Shown here: one piece after another, positions 27,975-37,267 of the stretch
Position numbering within the stretch: the stretch's first letter is position 1
Layout of the letters: each line of letters begins with the position of its first letter
NCBI GenBank assembly: GCA_004000515.1
Contig: CP034537.1
Coordinates: 3,176,001-3,240,000 of the forward strand
Length of the DNA: 64,000 bases
DNA from: Pseudomonas poae
GTDB lineage: Bacteria > Pseudomonadota > Gammaproteobacteria > Pseudomonadales > Pseudomonadaceae
Direction: 5' to 3'
Notes under the pieces: generated by a model
The model's input: the letters and a program-made list of their open reading frames with translations, nothing else
What the model was told of the DNA's origin: nothing
Databases searched by the model: none
Translations under genes and position numbers: made by a program

Positions 27975-28098
27975 TGAGCGGGCTTGCCCGCGCTGGTGGC
28001 GAAGCCGCCCCAAATCCAGGCGCCTCGATCCTACTGATACACAGAGGTGCCTGGGATTAGGGCGGCTTCGCCACCCAGCGCGGGCAAGCCCGCTCACA
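27972..28098. repeat. REP-type inverted repeat, family B
   Basis: Arms contain TAGTGAGCGGGCTTGCCCGC then GCTGGTGGCGAAGCCGCCC and its complement. A second copy is at 51946. The leading TAG serves as stop codon for the repaired MocR frame. It separates the convergent MocR and ppsR genes. Confidence 0.88.
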
Positions 28099-28111
28099 CT
28101 CAACCAGAGAG

Positions 28112-28929
28112 TTATTTGAACCTACGCTCAACCCCTTTCTCCACCAAAATCTTCGCCGAAATCTCTTCCACCGAAAAATGCGTGGAATTGATGTGCGCAA
28201 TATTCTCGCGACGGAACAGATTTTCCACTTCGCGCACTTCGAACTCGCACTGGGCATAGCTGGAGTAACGGCTATTAGGCTTGCGCTCATTGCGGATCGC
28301 CGTCAGCCGGTCCGGGTCGATGGTGAGGCCGAATAGCTTGTGGGAATGGGCGCGCAGGGCGGCGGGCAGTGTCAGGTGCTCCATGTCGTCTTCGGTCAGC
28401 GGGTAGTTCGCCGCGCGGATGCCGAATTGCATGGCCATGTACAGACAAGTCGGCGTCTTGCCGCAGCGGGACACACCCACCAGGATCAAATCGGCCTTGT
28501 CGTAGTAGTGGGTGCGGGCGCCGTCGTCGTTGTCGAGGGCGAAGTTCACCGCTTCGATTCGCTCCATATAGTTGGAGTTGTGGCCAATGGAATGAGACTT
28601 TCCTACGGAGTATGAGGAGTGTTCACTCAGCTCTTGCTCCAGTGGCGCAAGGAACGTGGAGAAGATGTCGATCATGAAACCATTGGAGGTTGCGAGGATC
28701 TCACGGATGTCTTGATTGACGATGGTGTCGAAAATGATCGGCCGAAAACCGTCTTTTCAGCCGCCAGATTGATTTGTTGTACCATGGCCCGCGCTTTATC
28801 CACGCTGTCGATATAGGGCCGCGTGAATTTGGCGAAGGTAATGTTTTCGAACTGCGCGAGCAGGCTTTGACCCAATGTTTCGGCTGTGATGCCGGTGCCG
28901 TCGGAGATAAAGAAAGCAGATCGTTTCAT
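28112..28929 (-). CDS. ppsR: PEP synthetase regulatory protein (kinase/pyrophosphorylase), one frameshift
   Basis: 272 residues after repair. It switches PEP synthase off by ADP-dependent phosphorylation and on by Pi-dependent dephosphorylation. The N-terminus [20 protein letters not shown] and the P-loop-like [15 protein letters not shown] are typical of this family (DUF299). One G is missing near 28749 (ACGGTTTT for ACGGGTTTT); the two pieces otherwise join as [19 protein letters not shown] sequence. Divergent from ppsA, its target, over a 178-base gap. Confidence 0.92.
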
Positions 28930-28964
28930 TTGAGCCCTGGGCCTTAAGCTGATGACGAATCTTG

Positions 28965-29070
28965 GATATGATAGGCGCGATTTTGCCGTCCCGCAGTGGG
29001 CCGCATTCTCACTTATTTTCCAGGTCCAGGCCACAAACGCCGGTAAGCGCTCCTACTGAGCAACCGGCGT
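28965..29070 (+). promoter_or_regulatory. ppsA leader: candidate -10 box and a perfect 8-base hairpin
   Basis: TATGAT at 28965-28970 resembles a -10 box. Downstream, ACGCCGGT at 29037-29044 and ACCGGCGT at 29063-29070 make a perfect stem with an 18-base loop in the presumed 5' leader of ppsA. No uridine run follows it, so it is not a terminator. Confidence 0.35.
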
Positions 29071-29107
29071 CCTGAGCTTTTCCAACACAGTTAGTGGAGA
29101 GATCACC

Positions 29108-31483
29108 TTGGTAGAGTACGTAGTTTCCCTCGATAAGCTCGGCGTCCATGATGTAGAGCACGTAGGGGGCAAGAACGCATCCCTCGGCGAGATGATCAGT
29201 AATCTTGCAGGCGCTGGTGTCTCGGTGCCGGGTGGTTTCGCCACCACGGCCCAGGCTTACCGCGATTTCCTCGAACTGAGCGGCCTCAACGCTCAGATCC
29301 ACGCCGCGCTGGATGCCCTGGACGTCGACGACGTCAACGCCCTGGCCAAGACCGGCGCCCAGATCCGCCAGTGGATCATGGAAGCCGAGTTCCCCGAGAA
29401 GCTCAACGAAGAAATTCGTACCGCCTTTGCTGAATTGTCTGCCGGCAACCCGGATGTGGCCGTTGCCGTGCGCTCCTCGGCTACCGCCGAAGACTTGCCG
29501 GACGCCTCCTTCGCCGGTCAACAAGAGACCTTCCTGAACATTCGCGGCGTGGAAAACGTGATCCGCGCGGCCAAGGAAGTGTTCGCCTCGCTGTTCAACG
29601 ACCGCGCCATTTCCTACCGCGTACACCAAGGTTTCGACCACAAGCTGGTAGCCCTGTCTGCCGGCGTGCAGCGCATGGTGCGTTCGGAAACCGGCACTGC
29701 CGGTGTGATGTTCACCCTGGACACTGAATCCGGCTTCCGTGATGTGGTGTTTATCACCGGTGCCTACGGCCTGGGCGAAACCGTCGTACAAGGCGCGGTA
29801 AACCCGGACGAATTCTACGTACACAAGGGCACCCTCGAAGCGGGTCGCCCGGCCATCCTGCGCCGTAACCTGGGCAGCAAGGCCATCAAGATGATCTACG
29901 GCGACGAAGCCAAGGCTGGTCGCTCGGTTAAAACCGTTGAAGTCGACAAGGCCGAGCGCGCGCGTTTCTGCCTGACCGACGCTGAAGTCAGCGAACTGGC
30001 CAAGCAAGCGATGATCATCGAAAAGCACTACAAGTGCCCGATGGACATCGAGTGGGCCAAGGACGGTGACGACGGCAAGCTGTACATCGTGCAGGCCCGT
30101 CCGGAAACCGTGAAGAGCCGTACTTCGGCCAACGTCATGGAACGCTACCTGCTCAAAGAAACCGGCACTGTGCTGGTGGAAGGCCGTGCCATTGGCCAGC
30201 GCATCGGCGCCGGCAAGGTGCGGATCATCAAGGACGTGTCCGAAATGGACAAAGTCCAGCCAGGTGACGTATTGGTTTCCGACATGACCGACCCGGACTG
30301 GGAACCGGTGATGAAGCGTGCCAGCGCCATTGTCACCAACCGTGGCGGGCGTACTTGCCACGCGGCGATCATCGCCCGTGAGCTGGGTATCCCTGCGGTC
30401 GTGGGCTGTGGCAACGCGACTCAACTGCTCAAAGATGGCCAGGGCGTGACCGTTTCCTGTGCCGAGGGCGATACCGGCTTTATCTTCGAAGGCGAGCTGG
30501 GCTTCGATATCAAGCAAAACTCCATCGACGCCATGCCCGACCTGCCGTTCAAGATCATGATGAACGTCGGCAACCCGGACCGTGCCTTTGACTTCGCGCA
30601 GTTGCCGAACGCCGGTGTGGGCCTGGCCCGCCTGGAGTTCATCATCAACCGCATGATCGGCGTGCACCCCAAGGCCCTGTTGAACTACGACGGCCTGCCG
30701 CTGGACATCAAGGAAAGCGTCGACAAGCGCATTGCCGGCTACAACGACCCGGTGGGCTTCTACGTCGAGAAGCTGGTGGAAGGCATCAGCACCCTGGCGG
30801 CGGCGTTCTACCCGAAAAAGGTCATCGTGCGTCTGTCGGACTTCAAGTCCAACGAATACGCCAACCTGATCGGCGGCAAGCTGTACGAGCCGGAAGAAGA
30901 AAACCCGATGCTGGGCTTCCGTGGCGCCTCGCGTTACATCAGCGAAGCGTTCCGTGACTGCTTCGAACTCGAATGCCGTGCCCTCAAGCGCGTGCGCAAC
31001 GAGATGGGCCTGGATAACGTCGAGATCATGGTGCCGTTCGTGCGTACCTTGGGTGAAGCGAGCCAAGTCATCGATCTGCTGGCTGAAAACGGCCTGTCTC
31101 GTGGCGAAAATGGCCTGCGCGTAATCATGATGTGCGAGCTGCCGTCCAACGCCATCCTGGCCGAGGAGTTCCTGGAATTCTTCGACGGTTTCTCCATCGG
31201 TTCCAACGACCTGACCCAGCTCACCCTGGGCCTGGACCGTGACTCCGGGATCATCGCGCACCTGTTCGACGAGCGTAACCCTGCGGTCAAGAAGCTGCTG
31301 GCCAACGCTATCCAGGCCTGTAATAAAGCCGGCAAGTACATCGGTATCTGCGGCCAAGGTCCTTCCGATCACCCTGACCTGGCCAAATGGCTGATGGAAC
31401 AGGGCATCGAAAGCGTCTCGCTGAACCCGGACTCCGTGCTGGAAACCTGGTTCTTCCTGGCGGAAGGCCAAGCGTCCGCCTAA
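29108..31483 (+). CDS. ppsA: Phosphoenolpyruvate synthase
   Basis: 791 residues. It makes PEP from pyruvate and ATP for gluconeogenesis. Domains in order: ATP-binding (residues 10-350, with [20 protein letters not shown]), the phosphohistidine domain with the catalytic His in [20 protein letters not shown] (about 410-430) and the PEP-binding TIM barrel ending in [11 protein letters not shown] near 745. Length is normal. The start is a TTG at 29108 eight bases after TGGAGAG. It is divergent from its regulator ppsR. The 921-residue frame on the other strand is a shadow. Confidence 0.96.
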   Translation: MVEYVVSLDKLGVHDVEHVGGKNASLGEMISNLAGAGVSVPGGFATTAQAYRDFLELSGLNAQIHAALDALDVDDVNALAKTGAQIRQWIMEAEFPEKLNEEIRTAFAELSAGNPDVAVAVRSSATAEDLPDASFAGQQETFLNIRGVENVIRAAKEVFASLFNDRAISYRVHQGFDHKLVALSAGVQRMVRSETGTAGVMFTLDTESGFRDVVFITGAYGLGETVVQGAVNPDEFYVHKGTLEAGRPAILRRNLGSKAIKMIYGDEAKAGRSVKTVEVDKAERARFCLTDAEVSELAKQAMIIEKHYKCPMDIEWAKDGDDGKLYIVQARPETVKSRTSANVMERYLLKETGTVLVEGRAIGQRIGAGKVRIIKDVSEMDKVQPGDVLVSDMTDPDWEPVMKRASAIVTNRGGRTCHAAIIARELGIPAVVGCGNATQLLKDGQGVTVSCAEGDTGFIFEGELGFDIKQNSIDAMPDLPFKIMMNVGNPDRAFDFAQLPNAGVGLARLEFIINRMIGVHPKALLNYDGLPLDIKESVDKRIAGYNDPVGFYVEKLVEGISTLAAAFYPKKVIVRLSDFKSNEYANLIGGKLYEPEEENPMLGFRGASRYISEAFRDCFELECRALKRVRNEMGLDNVEIMVPFVRTLGEASQVIDLLAENGLSRGENGLRVIMMCELPSNAILAEEFLEFFDGFSIGSNDLTQLTLGLDRDSGIIAHLFDERNPAVKKLLANAIQACNKAGKYIGICGQGPSDHPDLAKWLMEQGIESVSLNPDSVLETWFFLAEGQASA

Positions 31484-31497
31484 GGTCGCTACGTCAA

Positions 31498-31575
31498 AAG
31501 TGCCGGTCACTCGTCGAGGGTGGCCGGCATTCTTATCTGTACAGGGCGGAATCCTTGCGGACGTCGCCCTTTTTT
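31498..31575 (+). terminator. Two hairpins after ppsA, the second a rho-independent terminator
   Basis: GCCGGTCAC/GTGGCCGGC (31502-31528) forms a stem with one wobble pair. A second stem AGGGCG (31543-31548) and CGCCCT (31565-31570) runs into six T. The second fits a terminator and also lies just before the hydrolase start. Confidence 0.6.
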
Positions 31576-31588
31576 GTGCAAGAGCATT

Positions 31589-32572
31589 ATGCAAAGCAGC
31601 AGCAACCTGTTTCCCGTCGCCCTGATCAGCGCTGAACGTCGTGGCGACCTGAGTGAAGATGTATACCGCCTCAAGCCCGGTAACAGTCCCGACGGCACCG
31701 TTGAACTGGCGGTTACCCGTTTGGGCCTGGCGGATGTCCCGGAAAACCGGGGCATCCCGGTTATTTTGTTGCATGGCAGTTTTTCCAATCGGCGTTTCTG
31801 GTACTCACCCAAGGGCATCGGTCTCGGTGCTTATCTGGCGCGCCAAGGGTTCGATGTGTGGATCCCGGAAATGCGCGGTCATGGCCTGTCCAAGCGTAAC
31901 CAGAACTACGCGCGCAACCGCGTCGCTGACTATGCACGCTACGATTTGCCGGCGATTGGTGCGTTTGTGCGCGAGCAAAGTGGGCAGATTCCCCACTGGA
32001 TCGGTCACTCCCTGGGTGGCACCAGCTTGGCTGCGGCCCTTGGCGGGCAACACCTGGGCGCGCCAGCAGTGGCTTCGGTGGCGCTGTTTGGCTGTCAGGT
32101 CAGCCGCACTCACTGGCCGCTGAAACTGCCGCCGGTTGAGTGGACGGGGCGCTTGCTGTTGAAACGCTTCGGCGAGGTTTCCGGCTCACGCCTCAAGCGT
32201 GGCCCAGAGGACGAACCGGCAGGCGTGATGATCGAAGCCATGCGTTGGAATGGTCTGTTTGGCCGGTTTGGCGAAGGCAAGAATGATTGGTGGAAGGGCT
32301 TGGCTGAAGTCGATGTGCCGTTGCTGGCGGTGAGCGCCGCGGGGGATCGTCAAGACCCGGACTGGGCGTGCCGCAAGTTGTTCGAACAAGTGGGGTCGGA
32401 ACATCGCCAGTACTTATGCCTGGGGCGTCAGCAAGGTTTTACCGGGGATTTCGGGCACGTAGAGATGCTGGTCAGCAAGCCTGCACAGGCCGAAGTGTGG
32501 CCGTTGGTGGAACGCTGGTTGAGAGATCCGCTTGCACCGTTGTTCGAAGCGCCGGCATTGGCGGTGGATTGA
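31589..32572 (+). CDS. Alpha/beta hydrolase
   Basis: 327 residues from the ATG at 31589. The oxyanion region is VILLHGSFSNRRFW, the nucleophile elbow is WIGHSLGGTS (Ser about 142), and the catalytic His is probably in DFGHVEM near the C-terminus. No signal peptide is seen. The substrate is unknown. Its position between ppsA and rraA is conserved in pseudomonads, but nothing ties its activity to these neighbours. Confidence 0.85.
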   Translation: MQSSSNLFPVALISAERRGDLSEDVYRLKPGNSPDGTVELAVTRLGLADVPENRGIPVILLHGSFSNRRFWYSPKGIGLGAYLARQGFDVWIPEMRGHGLSKRNQNYARNRVADYARYDLPAIGAFVREQSGQIPHWIGHSLGGTSLAAALGGQHLGAPAVASVALFGCQVSRTHWPLKLPPVEWTGRLLLKRFGEVSGSRLKRGPEDEPAGVMIEAMRWNGLFGRFGEGKNDWWKGLAEVDVPLLAVSAAGDRQDPDWACRKLFEQVGSEHRQYLCLGRQQGFTGDFGHVEMLVSKPAQAEVWPLVERWLRDPLAPLFEAPALAVD

Positions 32573-32759
32573 TGAAGCGCTCTGCCAAGGGCGTTTCGCT
32601 TGTAGCAGGTTGCGGCTAAGATATGACGCGCTGATCGCTTCTGGTCATATTCAGTCGCGCAGTGACTATTGCGTTGCGGCGAAGTGAGTGGGATGTTCCC
32701 TACCTGCTTCGACCGGTACTTCCTTGAAAGACACTTCTTTGACAGAAAGGAATTTTTCG

Positions 32760-33251
32760 ATGAACCATTACGTGACCCCCGACCTCTGCGACGCCTACCC
32801 GGAACTGGTACAGGTGGTCGAGCCGATGTTCAGTAACTTTGGTGGCCGAGACTCCTTTGGCGGTGAGATTGTCACCATCAAGTGCTTCGAGGATAACTCG
32901 CTGGTCAAGGAACAAGCCGACCAGCCGGGCGCCGGTAAGGTGCTGGTGGTCGACGGTGGTGGTTCGCTGCGCCGCGCGCTGCTTGGCGACATGATCGCCG
33001 AAAAAGCCGCGAAAAACGGCTGGGAAGGGTTGGTGATCTACGGGTGTATTCGTGACGTCGATGTCATCGCCCAGACCGATCTTGGGGTACAGGCCCTGGC
33101 CAGCCATCCCATGAAGACCGACAAGCGCGGCATCGGCGATCTCAACGTCGTAGTGACCTTCGCAGGCGTGACGTTCCGCCCTGGGGAATACATCTACGCC
33201 GACAACAACGGTGTGATCGTGTCACCCAGCCCGCTGAAAATGCCTGAATAA
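32760..33251 (+). CDS. rraA: RraA-family protein (RNase E activity regulator / HMG aldolase fold)
   Basis: 163 residues starting [20 protein letters not shown]. The RraA fold signature [12 protein letters not shown] and [15 protein letters not shown] is present; these are also the metal/substrate residues of 4-hydroxy-4-methyl-2-oxoglutarate aldolases. In E. coli the protein inhibits RNase E. Which function applies here cannot be decided from sequence. A GAAAGGA ribosome site precedes the ATG. Confidence 0.9.
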   Translation: MNHYVTPDLCDAYPELVQVVEPMFSNFGGRDSFGGEIVTIKCFEDNSLVKEQADQPGAGKVLVVDGGGSLRRALLGDMIAEKAAKNGWEGLVIYGCIRDVDVIAQTDLGVQALASHPMKTDKRGIGDLNVVVTFAGVTFRPGEYIYADNNGVIVSPSPLKMPE

Positions 33252-33276
33252 ACCGCAATAACCGACAGGGGTGAGG

Positions 33277-34269
33277 ATGTTCGAGGAAGAAAACGCGCAG
33301 TGGGGCTGGTGCACGCCCTGGTGCTGGACGGTAAAGGCGGCGCGCGTTCGATTGCCCGGACTGAGCTCGACGATTTGCAACTGCAGCCCCAGGAAAGCCT
33401 GTGGCTGCATTGGGATCGCAGCCACCCGCAAACCCAGACCTGGCTGCGTAAATCCAGCGGTTTGAGCGAATTCGCGTGTGACCTGCTGCTGGAGGAGAAC
33501 ACGCGCCCACGGCTGTTGCCATTGCCGGACTCTGAGCTGCTGCTGTTTCTGCGCGGGGTCAACCTCAATCCGGGTGCCGAGCCGGAAGACATGGTCTCGG
33601 TGCGCATCTTTGCTGCAGCCAACCGTGTGATCTCCCTGCGTTTGCGCCCGCTGCGTGCCACCGATGAGCTGCTGGTGCAGTTGGCGGATGGCAAAGGCCC
33701 CAAAACTGCCTCAGAACTCATCCTTTATATGGCGCAGTACCTGACCAATAAAGTGCAGGATCTGGTCGGTGACCTGTCTGAAATCGTCGATGGCGAGGAA
33801 GAAAAACTCGACGCCGACGAACGGTATACCCCGGAGCATGGCAGTGTCCTGCAGATCCGTCGCAGGGCAGCCGGGCTCAAGCGATTCCTCGCGCCACAGC
33901 GGGATATTTTTGCCCAGCTCACACGGATCAAATTGCCGTGGTTTTGCGACGACGATGCCGATTACTGGAACGAATTGAACAACAGCCTGACCCGCTACCT
34001 GGAAGAGCTCGAATTGACCCGGGAGCGCGTGGGGCTTGTGCTTGAGACCGAAGACCGGCGTTTGAGCGTGCGCATGAATCGCACCATGTACCGCTTCGGG
34101 ATCATCACCGGGATCTTTTGCCGATGAGCTTTCTGACCGGCCTGCTGGGTATAAACGTGGGGGGATTCCGTTCTCCGCCAGCCCCTATGGTTTCGTGATT
34201 GCCTGCCTGATGATGGTGGCCGTCGCGCTCGGACAATGGTGGCTATTTCGACGATTGCGCTGGGTTTGA
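33277..34269 (+). CDS. cmaX: CorA/ZntB-family divalent cation transporter CmaX, three frameshifts
   Basis: 331 residues after repair. A long cytoplasmic N-terminal domain is followed by two membrane segments at the C-terminus with the pore signature GIN in LTGLLGINVGGIPF, the form used by ZntB-like members instead of GMN. Missing bases: a G in 33302-33305, a T in 34116-34119 and a G in 34159-34164. The gene order cmaX-crfX-cmpX-sigX-oprF matches the Pseudomonas envelope-stress cluster. The ATG at 33277 lies six bases after AGGGG. Confidence 0.88.
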
Positions 34270-34355
34270 GCTGAATATGACCTGAACGTAGGAAGGGTCC
34301 TATGTGACCCCAAGAATTTAACCCTCGTCTTTTAACTCACTTGCGAGAGGTCTAT

Positions 34356-34601
34356 ATGCACGATCCGTTCGAACAGTCTTTGCGTGACATGCTCAATGCT
34401 TCGCCGTCCAACCGGGATGACGATGCCTGCCTGGGCCGCGTGTTGAAAACCGCCAACCGCCAGGTAGGCGCGGGCGATCTGTTCGGTCTGCTCGGCCGCT
34501 GGCTGCCGGCGTTGATGATGGCCCTGAACAACGGTTCGGCCCACGTATCACCGGTTTCCCGTCGTAAACCTCTTGCTCGCACTGCTGATAAGGCTGATTG
34601 A
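34356..34601 (+). CDS. crfX: Small conserved protein CrfX
   Basis: 81 residues (MHDPFEQSLRDMLNASPSNR at the start), soluble apart from a mildly hydrophobic middle (LFGLLGRWLPALMMAL). Function unknown. Identified by size, sequence and its fixed place between cmaX and cmpX in pseudomonads. Three bases separate it from cmpX. A GAGAGG ribosome site precedes it. Confidence 0.85.
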   Translation: MHDPFEQSLRDMLNASPSNRDDDACLGRVLKTANRQVGAGDLFGLLGRWLPALMMALNNGSAHVSPVSRRKPLARTADKAD

Positions 34602-34603
34602 AT

Positions 34604-35427
34604 ATGGAACTTGATCTCTGGACCCAGAGCCTGGTCACCGCGATGACCGCATTGTGGACCAAGGTGGCGAACTTCATTCCCAACCTGTTTGGTGCCCTGG
34701 TACTGGTGTTGCTGGGCTTTGTCGTGGCCAAGCTGCTCGACACCCTGCTGTCCAAATTGCTCGCGAAACTGGGCCTCGATCGCTTGATGGCAGGCACTGG
34801 CCTGACCAAGCTGCTGGGGCGCGCGGGCTGCAAGTCCCGATCTCCACGCTGATCGGCAAGATCGTCTACTGGTTCGTTTTACTTATTTTTCTGGTTTCTG
34901 CGGCGCAATCCCTTGGCCTTGAGCGAGTTTCAGCTACGCTCGACATGCTGGCACTGTATTTGCCGAAGGTTTTCGGCGGCGCGCTGGTACTGCTGGTAGG
35001 TGTTTTGCTGGCGCAACTGGCCAACGGGCTGGTGCGCGGCGCCGCAGAAGGTGTGGGCCTGGACTATGCTGCGGGGCTGGGGCGAATTGCCCAGGGGCTG
35101 GTCATTATCATCAGTATTTCGGTCGCGATCAGCCAGTTGGAGGTCAAGACTGACCTGCTCAACCACGTGATTGTGATCGTTTTGATTACCGTTGGTCTGG
35201 CCGTTGCGCTGGCCATGGGGTTGGGAAGCCGGGAAATTGCCGGCCAGATTCTTGCGGGAATCTATGTGCGTGAGCTGTATCAGGTTGGGCAACAGGTGCG
35301 TGTGGGCGAGGTCGAAGGGCAGATCGAGGAGATCGGCACAGTCAAGACGACGGTGCTGACTGATGACGGTGACCTGGTGTCGTTGTCCAATCGGATTCTC
35401 CTGGAGCAGCAGGTCAGTAGCCGCTAA
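34604..35427 (+). CDS. cmpX: Small-conductance mechanosensitive-channel-like membrane protein CmpX, one frameshift
   Basis: 274 residues after adding one C near 34828. Several membrane segments (NLFGALVLVLLGFVVAKLL, IVYWFVLLIFLVSAAQ, VFGGALVLLVGVLLAQL, VIVIVLITVGLAVALAMGLG) are followed by a small beta-rich MscS-like end (VRVGEVEGQIEEIGTVKTTV). CmpX is linked to membrane-stress signalling through SigX in Pseudomonas. It directly precedes sigX. Confidence 0.88.
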
Positions 35428-35515
35428 TCCGGCAAAACCCTGCTAATGTACGCCGCCGCAAACCCGGCTGACCGGGCTGTAGCGGACATTGACCTGACTG
35501 TCGGCACGACTTGTT

Positions 35516-36106
35516 TTGAATAAAGCCCAAACGCTGTCCACGCGCTATGACCCCCGTGAGCTCTCTGATGAGGAGTTGGTCGCGCGCTCGCACACGGAGC
35601 TGTTTCACGTAACACGCGCGTACGAAGAATTGATGCGCAGATATCAACGCACTCTGTTCAACGTTTGTTCAAGGTATTTAGGGAACGATAGAGATGCGGA
35701 TGATGTCTGTCAGGAAGTGATGCTCAAGGTGCTGTATGGCTTGAAGAACTTCGAGGGCAAATCGAAGTTCAAGACATGGCTATATAGCATCACGTACAAC
35801 GAGTGCATCACGCAGTATCGGAAGGAACGGCGAAAGCGTCGCTTGATGGACGCATTGAGTCTGGACCCCCTCGAGGAAGCGTCGGAAGAGAAGACGCCGG
35901 CACCCGAGGAGAAGGGCGGACTTGATCGCTGGTTGGTGCATGTGAACCCGATTGACCGGGAAATTCTGGTGCTACGTTTTGTCGCAGAGCTGGAATTTCA
36001 GGAAATCGCTGACATTATGCATATGGGTTTGAGTGCTACAAAAATGCGTTACAAACGTGCTCTAGATAAATTACGTGAGAAATTTGCGGGCGAGACTGAA
36101 ACTTAG
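35516..36106 (+). CDS. sigX: ECF sigma factor SigX
   Basis: 196 residues. Region 2 is seen in LMRRYQRTLFNVCSRYLGND and DADDVCQEVMLKVLYGL, region 4 in PIDREILVLRFVAELEFQEI and GLSATKMRYKRALDKLREKF. SigX is needed for oprF transcription and envelope homeostasis in Pseudomonas. The start is a TTG at 35516. oprF follows 107 bases downstream. No anti-sigma gene is seen, which is usual for SigX. Confidence 0.93.
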   Translation: MNKAQTLSTRYDPRELSDEELVARSHTELFHVTRAYEELMRRYQRTLFNVCSRYLGNDRDADDVCQEVMLKVLYGLKNFEGKSKFKTWLYSITYNECITQYRKERRKRRLMDALSLDPLEEASEEKTPAPEEKGGLDRWLVHVNPIDREILVLRFVAELEFQEIADIMHMGLSATKMRYKRALDKLREKFAGETET

Positions 36107-36213
36107 TGCGTGGCAAATATCTCTTACGTGTAGGCAAGTTCTGTTAGACTTGTCGCCGAGTTGTCCCCCGGTTTGTGGGACTGCTTTACAATCACCAGAT
36201 GGGGATTTAACGG

Positions 36214-37197
36214 ATGAAACTGAAAAACACCTTGGGCTTGGCCATTGGTACTCTTATTGCGGCCACTTCTTTCGGCGCACTGGCACAAGGCCAAGGCGCA
36301 GTTGAAGGCCAGCTGTTCTACAAAAAGCAGTTCAACGATAGCGTCAAGCACATCGAAGACGGCTATAACCCTGGCGCAAGCATCGGTTACTTCTTGACCG
36401 ACGACGTGTCGATCAACCTGAACTACGACACCACCAACCACACCCGTTCGAACGACGGTACTGGCAACCAGAAGATCAAAGGTGACACTGGCAGCGTGAC
36501 TGCTCAGTACCACTTCGGTCAGGCCGGCGTTGATTCCCTGCGTCCATACGTAGAAGGTGGTTTCGGTCACCAGTCCCGTACCAACGTACAGGCTGACGGC
36601 CACAGCGGTCGCGACCAGTCGACCCTGGCTATCGCTGGCGCTGGTGTGAAGTACTACTTCACCAACAACCTGTTCGCCCGTGCTGGTGTTGAGTCTGACT
36701 ACAACCTGGACAACGGCAAGTGGGATTACTCCGCACTGGTCGGCCTGGGTGTGAACTTCGGCGGCAACGCTGGCGCAGTTGCTCCAGCTCCTACCCCAGC
36801 ACCAGCTCCAGAGCCAACTCCAGAGCCAGAAGCTCCAGTTGCTCAGGTTGTTCGTGTTGAGCTGGACGTCAAGTTCGACTTCGACAAGTCCGTTGTTAAG
36901 CCTAACAGCTACGGCGACGTGAAAAACCTGGCCGACTTCATGAAGCAGTACCCACAAACCACCACCGTGGTTGAAGGTCACACTGACTCCGTAGGTCCAG
37001 ACGCTTACAACCAGAAGCTGTCCCAGCGTCGTGCTGACGCGGTCAAGCAAGTTCTGGTCAAAGACGGTATCGCTCCTAACCGCGTTAGCTCGGTTGGCTA
37101 CGGTAAATCCCGTCCAGTTGCTGACAACGCAACTGAAGCAGGCCGTGCTATCAACCGTCGCGTAGAAGCCTCGGTAGAAGCACAAGCTGCTCAGTAA
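36214..37197 (+). CDS. oprF: Major outer membrane porin OprF
   Basis: 327 residues. A signal peptide (MKLKNTLGLAIGTLIAATSF) is followed by an N-terminal eight-stranded barrel, a proline/alanine linker (about 190-206, PAPTPAPAPEPTPEPEAP) and a C-terminal OmpA domain that binds peptidoglycan (VVEGHTDSVGPDAYNQKLSQ, INRRVEASV). Codon use is markedly biased to preferred codons, as expected of one of the most abundant proteins. A ribosome site (GGGGAT) precedes the ATG. A strong terminator follows. Confidence 0.97.
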   Translation: MKLKNTLGLAIGTLIAATSFGALAQGQGAVEGQLFYKKQFNDSVKHIEDGYNPGASIGYFLTDDVSINLNYDTTNHTRSNDGTGNQKIKGDTGSVTAQYHFGQAGVDSLRPYVEGGFGHQSRTNVQADGHSGRDQSTLAIAGAGVKYYFTNNLFARAGVESDYNLDNGKWDYSALVGLGVNFGGNAGAVAPAPTPAPAPEPTPEPEAPVAQVVRVELDVKFDFDKSVVKPNSYGDVKNLADFMKQYPQTTTVVEGHTDSVGPDAYNQKLSQRRADAVKQVLVKDGIAPNRVSSVGYGKSRPVADNATEAGRAINRRVEASVEAQAAQ

Positions 37198-37211
37198 TTA
37201 CTGAGTAGTCG

Positions 37212-37242
37212 AAAAAAGCCCGGCTTAGGCCGGGCTTTTTTT
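37212..37242 (+). terminator. Rho-independent terminator of oprF
   Basis: AGCCCGGC (37217-37224), TTAG loop, GCCGGGCT (37229-37236), then a run of T. The A-run on the left makes it bidirectional, so it can also end the convergent phosphatase-kinase transcript. Confidence 0.92.
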
Positions 37243-37267
37243 GCCTGAAATTTAACTCAGGCTCGGT

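Noticed and set aside
29009..31774. A 921-residue open frame antisense to ppsA
   Set aside because: It is the shadow of a highly expressed GC-rich gene; its product has no recognisable domain and ppsA explains the region.
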